DNA from: Chimonanthus salicifolius
Lineage: Eukaryota; Streptophyta; Magnoliopsida; Laurales; Calycanthaceae
Assembly (NCBI GenBank): GCA_013350335.1
Contig: CM023540.1
Location: forward strand, 48,033,222 to 48,097,221
Length of the DNA: 64,000 nucleotides
Direction: 5' to 3'
Positions within the stretch are counted from its first letter, which is position 1. Every line of letters begins with the position of its first letter. The translations under genes and the position numbers were made by a program. Below, piece by piece: positions 56,634 to 64,000 of the stretch. The notes beneath the pieces are model-generated. The model worked only from the letters and a program-made list of their open reading frames with translations, did not search any database and was not told where the DNA came from.

Positions 56634-57594
56634 TGTTGGGATGTGGCTCGATTCTACATGATAGGCTGGGGCATGGATACTCGTGATTAGCATTTATCTA
56701 ATGAGTAATTAGTAATTGTCTAATTAAATAAATAACAATTACTATCTAGTGGTACTCGGCAATTGGTATTGTGGGTTTTAGAACACACGGCAACTCAATC
56801 ATAGAAGGACGGTGGAAACTTCTATGTATATTACATCGGCTGAGGAGGAATGGCAATTACTATTGGAGGGACCATCGATTTATCAGCAAAGGACTCTCCA
56901 AAGTGGGAAGCATATGCACAACAATTGCTATTGAAGATTGGGGTCTCTCAGCTGGAAGCTGATATAGGATCGGTGAAGTATTTTCCTATATATAATACAG
57001 TCGTGTGTGGAGCCATAAGGAAGGTAAGCCACGAGTATTGAGAGATAGAGAAGGTGATTCCAGCGTGAAACAAGCCAGTGGCTGGGAAGTGCTGAAAGGT
57101 GTGGGCAGAACAAAGGGCGTTAAACAACAAGGGTGTTCAGGAGAATTCGTCAGTCTGCAGCAGAGAGGTAAAGTCTGAAGGTTGAAGACGATCAAGAAAT
57201 AGATTGTGAGCACTGTTCAACGTTGGAGGGTTTTGCTGGAGTATACTCAGGTCAGCCAAACAGAGGAAACCAGATCAGGAAATAAAGGTTTGCAGATCAA
57301 CAAGGAGAGACTTGCAGATCTGCTACACGTCAGAGAGAAAGCTCCAGCAAGAAAGAGGATTTGCACATATCCGACTGGTACAGTTGGATTCTCTCAAGGC
57401 TTACACAAACTAGAGGACTGCAGATTGGTTAATAATTCTCTTGTAATCGTGTTTATTTTTCTCTCTTAATTAAATCTTTATCACGCTTCGTAGACGTAGG
57501 CAGGGTGGGCCGAACCACGTAAATCGTCGATGTTCTTGTGCTTGTTTGTATTCCGTTTATTTTGGGTGTGTTTATTTGCTCATAAACACTAACA
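56634..57594 (+). repeat. 5' LTR of copia B
   Basis: 961 bp, TG...CA. It is followed within 2 bp by the tRNA-Met primer site. Confidence 0.9.
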
Positions 57595-57651
57595 AGTGGT
57601 ATCAGTAGCTTGGGTTGTAGACTAGAGACTCGTAGTTGAACAAAATTTAGC

Positions 57652-59150
57652 ATGGTGAGAGGTTTCGAGTTGTCGGAGGAGATGGAGTTCAACACCTCCA
57701 GCGTGATTAGCCTCAATAAAGAAAATTATTTAATGTGGAAAGCAAGGATGGAAGACATATTGAACTACAAAAATCTCTACAAACCAATAGAAGGGAGACA
57801 AAAGATGTTAGAGCCAGAGTCTTCCAATGAGAAGGGGAAGGCAAAACTGAAGGACGTAATGTCTGATGATGAATGGATAGCTCTTGATAAAAAAATGTCT
57901 CGAGTTTATTCGACAGTGGATGAATGACAGTGCGTTTCATCTAGTGCCCACTAAGATGACGACACAATCTCTTTGGAAGAAAATGGAGGGATTATATGTG
58001 AGAAAGACCACAGGCAACAAGGCGTTTCTAATCAGAATGTTGGTGAATCTAAAATACAACAAATGTACTTCAGTGGCGGAGCATCTGAATGAGATGTAAA
58101 ATATAGTAAATCAATTCTCATCCATGAAGATGGTGTTAAATGGTTAGTTGCAAACCCTACTACTTCTCAGTTCCATATTTGACAGTTGGGAGACCTTGGT
58201 GGTGTCACTCAGCAATTCAGTGCTAGATGGTGTTGTCACTATGAACTCCGTGACAAGCAATTTGCTGAATGAGGAAATGAGAAGAAAGATTTTGAGTTCT
58301 TCTCATTCTCAAACACATGCTCTCTTTACAGAGAGTAGGGGAGAAACAAAAGTAGAAAACCTCAAGACCATGACAAGCTCGACAAGCTTAGAGGGTCAAG
58401 ATCAAAATCCAGAGGGAGAGGTAGAGGAAAGCTTAAATATTTCTACTGCGAGAAAGAAGAGCATAAGATGATGGATTGCAACCAAAAGAAGTGTAATCTT
58501 GAGGTCAGATCGCAAAGTTTAGATCAATCAAGCGACGCACAGGATGCTTCAGCAGAGGTAGTTGTGTGTATAGTCACAAAAGATACGGATAATCTAACTC
58601 ATAGATGGATTCTATTCTTACTATATGTGTCCATACAGAGATTCGTTTGACACATACAGACCCTATGATGAATATCTATATGGGCAATGGTGAGAGTTGT
58701 AAAACCATAGGAGTTGGGACAGTCAAAATCAGGATGTTCGATGGCATGGTGAGAACGTTTGAGAATGTACGACATGTTTATGAGTTAAGGAAAAATCTGA
58801 TTTCCTTGGGGACACTTGATATTGATGAGTTTACCTTCAAGGCAAAGGATAGGACTGTTAGATTTAATAAAGGAGCCATGATTGTCATGAAGGGAAAGAA
58901 GGAAAACAATCTATACACATTGGTGGGAAGTACAGTGATCGATAGGCAAATAGATCCTACTAGTAGGGCCGCAGAAAGAATGAAGAGAAGAAACAAAAGG
59001 TCAGCAGGCAGGTATGACTTGAAAAATAATTTTTTTTTACAGGTTGTGATGTTCCGTCCAGGTTCCATGGTGCTAGGGAAGATGGAAAGTGAAGGGGACG
59101 AAGAATCACATAAAGTAAAATGCGGCGGGTCCAACAAAGCCGGTGACAGG
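57652..59150 (+). pseudogene. Copia B gag-protease remnant
   Basis: The ATG at 57652 opens a gag of the copia type: NKENYLMWKARMEDILNYKN, then in shifted frames TTQSLWKKMEGLYVRKTTGN and KYNKCTSVAEHLNEM. The zinc knuckle near 58.45 kb is damaged (FYCEKEEHKMMDC). From 58605 a frame of the pre-integrase/protease region reads TIGVGTVKIRMFDGMVRTFE and ELRKNLISLGTLD. No integrase, RT or RNase H follows, so the element was internally deleted and non-autonomous. The frame is finally cut by the TRIM at 59156. Confidence 0.75.
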
Positions 59151-59155
59151 CGTTA

Positions 59156-59734
59156 TGTAACGACCCGACCCGAATACAGGGCTTAGGGCATGACTCAGTG
59201 TGATATTGTCCGCTTTGGGCCTCGCACACATGATCGAACCCGCACGATTTTGCATTTGGGCCCAAGCCCACGTAGCCCCGCCCAAAAGGCCTCACACATG
59301 AGTTACATAGGTGGCTTCTTAATAAACCCACCAACCCTTTTCTTTCCTACCGATGTGGGACTCTAAGGGAGGGTAGGGTATCACAATCACCCCCCCTAAA
59401 GTCTCGAACAGTCCCCAGCTTGGTCCGGTCCAGCTCAGTAACTACAGGGGAAGGAGGAAAGCCCATACAGTCCGAGTGTTGAACTCGGCTCTGATACCAA
59501 ATTTGTAACGACCCGACCCGAATACAGGGCTTGGGGCATGACTTAGTGTGATATTGTCCGCTTTGGGCCTCGCATACAAGCTCGAACCCACACGGTTTTG
59601 CATTTGGACCCGGGCCCACCTGGCCCGGCCCAAAAGGTCTCACACATGAGTTACATAGGTGGCTTCTTAATAAACCCACCAACCTTTTTCTTTCCCACCG
59701 ATGTGGGACTCTAAGGGAAGGGTAGGGTATCACA
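59156..59734 (-). mobile_element. TRIM nested in copia B, perfect 5-bp target duplication
   Basis: Terminal repeats 59156-59385 and 59504-59734 (TGTAACGACCCGACCC...GGGTATCACA) flank only 118 bp. CGTTA stands on both sides (59151-59155 and 59735-59739). On the minus strand the 5' repeat is followed by TTTGGTATCAGAGCC (primer site), and the 3' repeat is preceded by a G-rich tract (TTTAGGGGGGGTGAT). The repeat carries AGTCCCACATCGG, seen in other plant TRIMs. No coding sequence, so it depends on enzymes from elsewhere. Confidence 0.9.
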
Positions 59735-59978
59735 CGTTAAGTTCAAGCGAAACTTGGACTTAGCCAGTTATTCTAATTTAAGAAGACATGTGGAGCATCC
59801 CATAGTGTGGGGATGCGTGCATCTCATAAAGATATGCAAAGCTGCAGCGGCATGTGGAGCTAGGCCGAGAGCGGCTAGTGTGCAAGGAGGTGCAGAGTTG
59901 CAGATGCAGTAGAGGTGGAGTGGATGATGTTTTCACAGTTATCTCTAGAGGATGGTGAATTCTCGCCAAGGTGGAGAT

Positions 59979-60946
59979 TGTTGGGATGTGGCTCAATTCT
60001 ACATAATAGACTTGGGCATGGATACTCCCAATAAGCAGTTGCCTAATGAGTAATTAGTAATTTTCTAATTAAATAAATAACAATTACTATCTAGTGGTAC
60101 TCGGCAATTGCTATTATGGGTTTTGGAACACACGGCAACTCAATCATAGAAGGACGGTGGAAACTTCTATGTATATTACATCGGCTGAGAAGGAGGAATG
60201 GCAATTACTATTGGAGGGACCATCGATTTATCAGCAAAGGACTCTCTAAAGTGGGAGGCATATGCACGACAATTTCTATTGAAGATTGGGGTCTCTCGAC
60301 TGGAAGCTGATATAGGATCGGTGGGAGTATTTTTTCTATATATACTATAGCCGTGTGTGGAGCTAGAAGGAAGGGAAACCAATAGTACTGAGAGATAGAG
60401 AAGGTGATTCCAGCATGAAAAAAGCCAGTGAGAAGTGCTGAAAGGTGTGAGCAGAACAGAGGGCGTTGAACAACAAGGGTGTTCAGGAGAACTCGTCAGT
60501 CTGCAGCAGAGAGGTAAAGTCTGAAGGTAGAAGACAATCAAGAAACAGATTGCGAGAAATGTTCAACGCTGGAGGGTTCTGTTGGGAGTTTACTAAGGTC
60601 AGCCAAACAGAGGAAACCAAATCAGCAAATAGAGGTTTGCAGACCAGCAAGAAGAGACTTGCAGATCTACTACACGTCAGAGAGAAAGCTCCAGCAAGAA
60701 AGAGAGAGGAGCTACACATATCCAACTGGTACAATTGGATTCTCTCAAGGCTTACACAAACCAGAGGACTGCAGATTGGTTAATAATTTTCTTGTAATCG
60801 TGATTTATTTTTCTCTTTTAATAAAATCTTTATCACGCTCCGTAGACGTAGGCCGAGTGGGCCGAACCACGTAAATCGTCGGTATTCTTGTGCTTGTTTT
60901 TATTCCGTTTATTTTGGGTGTGTTTATTTGCTCATAAACGCTGACA
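59979..60946 (+). repeat. 3' LTR of copia B
   Basis: 968 bp, preceded by the purine-rich CGCCAAGGTGGAGAT. It is paired with 56634-57594. Confidence 0.9.
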
Positions 60947-61312
60947 CATGAACCTGGTTCATATAAGGAAGCATTAGAATCTCCAAACTCAAAGAGATGG
61001 ATCAATGAAACGAATGATGAGACTAACTCCATGAAGTGAAATAAGGTTTGGGAGTAAGTTGATCATTTGGGAGAAAAGCCATCAGTAATAAATGGGTTTT
61101 AAAAATTAAAAGAAAAGTATTTTGACATGTCAAGCTTAGGTTGGTAGCAAAAGAATTCACACAAGTTAAAGGTGTGAATTATGAGGAAACTTTTTCTCTA
61201 GTGGTAAGATTTTCTTCAATCTGCATTCTTTTATCAATTGTTGCTAATATGGACCTTGAATTTCACCAACTGGTTATCAAAATTGACTTCTTAGATGGAA
61301 ATTTAGATGAAG

Positions 61313-61346
<34 letters not shown>
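61313..61346. repeat. (AT)n microsatellite in copia A RT
   Basis: The run falls exactly where copia RT normally has EEIYM. The Ile-Tyr codons (ATATAT) are expanded into a tandem IYIYIY stretch. Confidence 0.85.
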
Positions 61347-61352
<6 letters not shown>

Positions 61353-61985
61353 ACATAGTGAATTTCTTGAGAAGGGGAATGAATACCAAGTTTGTAAACT
61401 CAATAAATCTATTTTGTCGGTTAAAACAATTGTCCTCACAATGGTACAAAATGTTTCATGATTCGGTAATCTCATTTGGCTTTACCATGAATTGTGAAGA
61501 TCATTACATTTACATTAGACCGTCTGGTTTCCAATTTATCATATTATCTTTATACGTGGATGATGTTTTGCTTGTTTGCAATAACTTTGAATTTTTAGTA
61601 AGTGAAAAAAAAAGGTTTTTCAAAAACTTTTGAAATGAAAGACTTGGGCGAGGCTGATTTCATATTAAGTGTTAAAATTGTGAGGAATAAGAAGAAAATG
61701 TTTATAGGAATGTGCCAATCCTCCTACATTGATCAAATTCTTTTACTTTTTAATCAAAGTGGTTCAAAACCGATTGACACGTGTTCAAGTTTCTTAGAGT
61801 AGCTGATTAATTTTTGAGACATGTACAAACTTCTCTATCAACACATGGCTTAGTCAATTTTTAGAGTAACTTGGGTCAAGGTCACTAGCAAGTTATCAAG
61901 CGTATTCTCCATTATTTGAAAGGCACTGGAAACCTTATGTTTTGCTTCCAGGGTGGTGATCTTTGAGTGCAGGCATATATTCTTA

Positions 61986-62435
61986 CTGGGTGGGGTAGAT
62001 AGTGTTTGGTTGCTCTAAGATTGTTCCTCAGTATGTTTGTTAGATACTATCTTAGAGTGGTTAGATAAATGTCTTAAGAGTAATCTAGAGTAGCCAGACA
62101 CAGTCTTTTAGCTCTAACATAGTACTTATGAGTTATGACACATGACAGCTAACATTTATTGAACTTATATTAAATATCTTATAATTAAAAGTTATTGCTA
62201 ACTATTTAAACCAAGCATTGATTTTAGCATGAATTGAATAGCAAGATTTGACCTTAGATCCTAAATTTTACTTCAGAGAAAGTTCACAATTGAAAAAGGA
62301 AATGATAGGATTTACTGGCCCATCATATATATAATCTTCAAAATTGACTAAAATAACATATTATTTTAAATAAAAAAATTCTTTAGACTCACAAAATGAG
62401 TGTTGGTAATTATAAAATAATTTTTATTTCTAAAC
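61986..62435. other. AT-rich spacer after copia A
   Basis: No recognisable gene or element. It leads into the tandem 883-bp repeat. Confidence 0.4.
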
Positions 62436-64000
62436 AATAATTATTAAACTATATTATATTCAAGAAAACAATTCTTGTGAAAAATATTAATACTAATAAG
62501 AAAATTAGTTATTATTATTATTTAAATACATTGATTTTATTGAAGATACTATAATTCAATAATCAAATAACAATTAATATATAAAAATGATGTGAGTTAT
62601 TATTATTTTTTAGCAATATTATTGTTGCACAAATAAGATCTTTAAACGGCAACTGATTGTACATATTTCATACAAAATTGTATTTTCAAGAATAATAAAG
62701 TTTTTTTTTTTTTTTCTGGTTGATATGGATTTCTTTATGAATGTGATTTACTTTTGTCAATTTTATTTTAGAAAAATTACTATTTTTAAAGTGGAAAAAT
62801 CAATGATGTTTTTAAAGAAATCTAATACGATATGAAAATTTTATGAAGTAAAGATTTTTTTATCAATGAATTGTAACGACCCATCCTAACTGTGGGCCCG
62901 GAACGCTACTATTTTTTTTTTTATCTCCAATCAACTAACATCCTAACTGGGTTCGATCATCAGAGTAACAGTTAAGCCAAGTAAATAACATGTCACACAT
63001 GTTCTTCACACGTGGACTCAAACATGTACCATATATCTACTCATATACAACACATAACATGCAAACAAATATTTCTATAGCATGATCAAAACATCATTAT
63101 TCATATAAGAGTTGGTAGCAGTAGCATAGCGGTCTAATACATGCATAGCGGTCTAATACATGCTTACAATAAGAGTACCACAGGCAATACTTAAACAAAA
63201 TGTTGTCATAAAGACATGGATCAACTAAGTGAAATTTCCATTTCCATTTGTAGGAAATACACTTAACGTCATCCGCTCTCCCACACTAAGCTACATTGGA
63301 GGTTCTTCCTCCTCGCGTAATAATTATTAAACTATATTATATTCAAGAAAACAATTCTTGTGAAAAATATTAATACTAATAAGAAAATTAGTTATTATTA
63401 TTATTTAAATACATTGATTTTATTGAAGATACTATAATTCAATAATCAAATAACAATTAATATATAAAAATGATGTGAGTTATTATTATTTTTTAGCAAT
63501 ATTATTGTTGCACAAATAAGATCTTTAAACGGCAACTGATTGTACATATTTCATACAAAATTGTATTTTTAAGAATAATAAAGTTTTTTTTTTTTTTCTG
63601 GTTGATATGGATTTCTTTATGAATGTGATTTACTTTTGTCAATTTTATTTTAGAAAAATTACTATTTTTAAAGTGGAAAAATCAATGATGTTTTTAAAGA
63701 AATCTAATACGATATGAAAATTTTATGAAGTAAAGATTTTTTTATCAATGAATTGTAACGACCCGTCCTAACTGTGGGCCCGGAACGCTACTATTTTTTT
63801 TTATCTCCAATCAACTAACATCCTAACTGGGTTCGATCATCAGAGTAACAGTTAAGCCAAGTAAATAAAATGTCACCCATGTTCTTCACACGTGGACTCA
63901 AACATGTACCATATATCTACTCATATACAACACATAACATGCAAACAAATATTTCTATAGCATGATATCATTATTCATATAAGAGTTGGTAGCAGTAGCA
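62436..64000. repeat. 883-bp tandem repeat, second copy running off the window
   Basis: AATAATTATTAAACTATATT begins at 62436 and again at 63319. The following ~680 bp match with few changes (CCCATCC/CCCGTCC, poly(T) length, a short deletion in CATGATCAAAACATCATT). The unit contains TGTAACGACCC near 62.87 and 63.75 kb, the same boundary motif as the TRIM at 59156. A 20-bp sub-repeat (AGCGGTCTAATACATGC) is doubled near 63.13 kb. No coding capacity. Confidence 0.9.

Larger units (their letters stand above)
56634..60946 (+). mobile_element. Copia B: deleted copia element with both LTRs
   Basis: LTRs 56634-57594 and 59979-60946 both start TGTTGGGATGTGGCTC and end TAACA or TGACA. The primer site TGGTATCAGTAGC is at 57597-57609, and the polypurine tract CCAAGGTGGAGAT lies just before the right LTR. 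The flanks GATGA (56629-56633) and CATGA (60947-60951) form a 5-bp target duplication with one change. The LTRs are clearly diverged (15 differences in the first ~160 bp). The interior has gag and protease traces only. It sits inside the copia A connector region. Confidence 0.9.
49560..61985 (+). mobile_element. Copia A: old copia pol, split by a pararetrovirus and copia B
   Basis: Three separated pieces of one copia polyprotein. Piece 1 (49560-50619) has integrase: GKATRKLFHKAT, YFVMFIDDY, then AYAPHQNGEAKR in another frame. It continues with SGKLIEIESIDVDFFEF of the integrase-RT connector. Piece 2 (56403-56633) continues the connector to SFKCISMDDD. Piece 3 (60947-61985) resumes at EPGSYKEALESPNSKRWINE and runs through RT (VAKEFTQVKGVNYEETFS, LYVDDVLLVCNN) to LKGTGNLMFCFQGGD. 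Stops and shifts are frequent. Neither LTR was found. Order and frame show these are one interrupted gene. Confidence 0.8.

Noticed and set aside
59347..59733. 128-codon minus-strand ORF across the TRIM
   Set aside because: It is a chance frame through the TRIM repeat, and the same peptide recurs in the other repeat (58960-59334).

Overview
This is nuclear DNA of a flowering plant. The evidence is two intron-split host genes with plant-type products, L1-clade LINEs that carry an RNase H domain, Ty1/copia elements, TRIMs and MITEs, and an endogenous plant pararetrovirus (Caulimoviridae-type). The AT-rich composition and very long TE-filled introns suggest a fairly large genome. I cannot name the species or order.

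Host gene 1 (+, 2350-29595) is a mitochondrial rhomboid-like intramembrane serine protease, RBL12 type. I placed eight coding exons that join in frame into 332 residues with the catalytic Ser257 and His313. One exon is only 30 nt long (20843-20872) and lies between introns of 12.8 kb and 7.9 kb. Host gene 2 (-, 34538-47568) is a dihydroneopterin aldolase (folate pathway) with two coding exons separated by a 12.6-kb intron. A 5'UTR exon near 48.82-48.97 kb is likely. The two genes are convergent, with about 5 kb of AT-rich intergenic DNA between them.

The introns hold most of the repeats. Rhomboid intron 1 has RTE-like reverse transcriptase remnants and a decayed copy of the end of exon 1. Intron 3 has a miniature copia-like element. 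Intron 4 has two minus-strand LINEs lying head to tail; LINE1 carries a solo LTR and a third LINE fragment. Intron 5 has several LINE fragments and a 3' half of a copia element. The folB intron has a copia remnant, a TRIM, a hAT-type MITE and a 5'-truncated LINE. Five LINE 3' ends and one detached tail share a short hairpin 54-60 nt from the poly(A), with paired base changes between copies.

The right part (49.56-61.98 kb) is one nested stack. An old copia pol gene (copia A, +) was interrupted by a degenerate pararetrovirus (50620-56402, -), which is flanked by a 198-bp direct repeat of the copia target. It was also interrupted by a second, deleted copia (copia B, 56634-60946) with its own LTRs. 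Copia B in turn contains a TRIM (59156-59734) with a perfect 5-bp target duplication. Removing the inserts restores the copia A reading frame across the copia B site. The window ends in an 883-bp unit repeated in tandem that runs off the edge.

Apart from the two host genes, nearly all longer open frames are transposon or viral remnants with stops and frameshifts. I found no tRNA or rRNA gene and no CRISPR.
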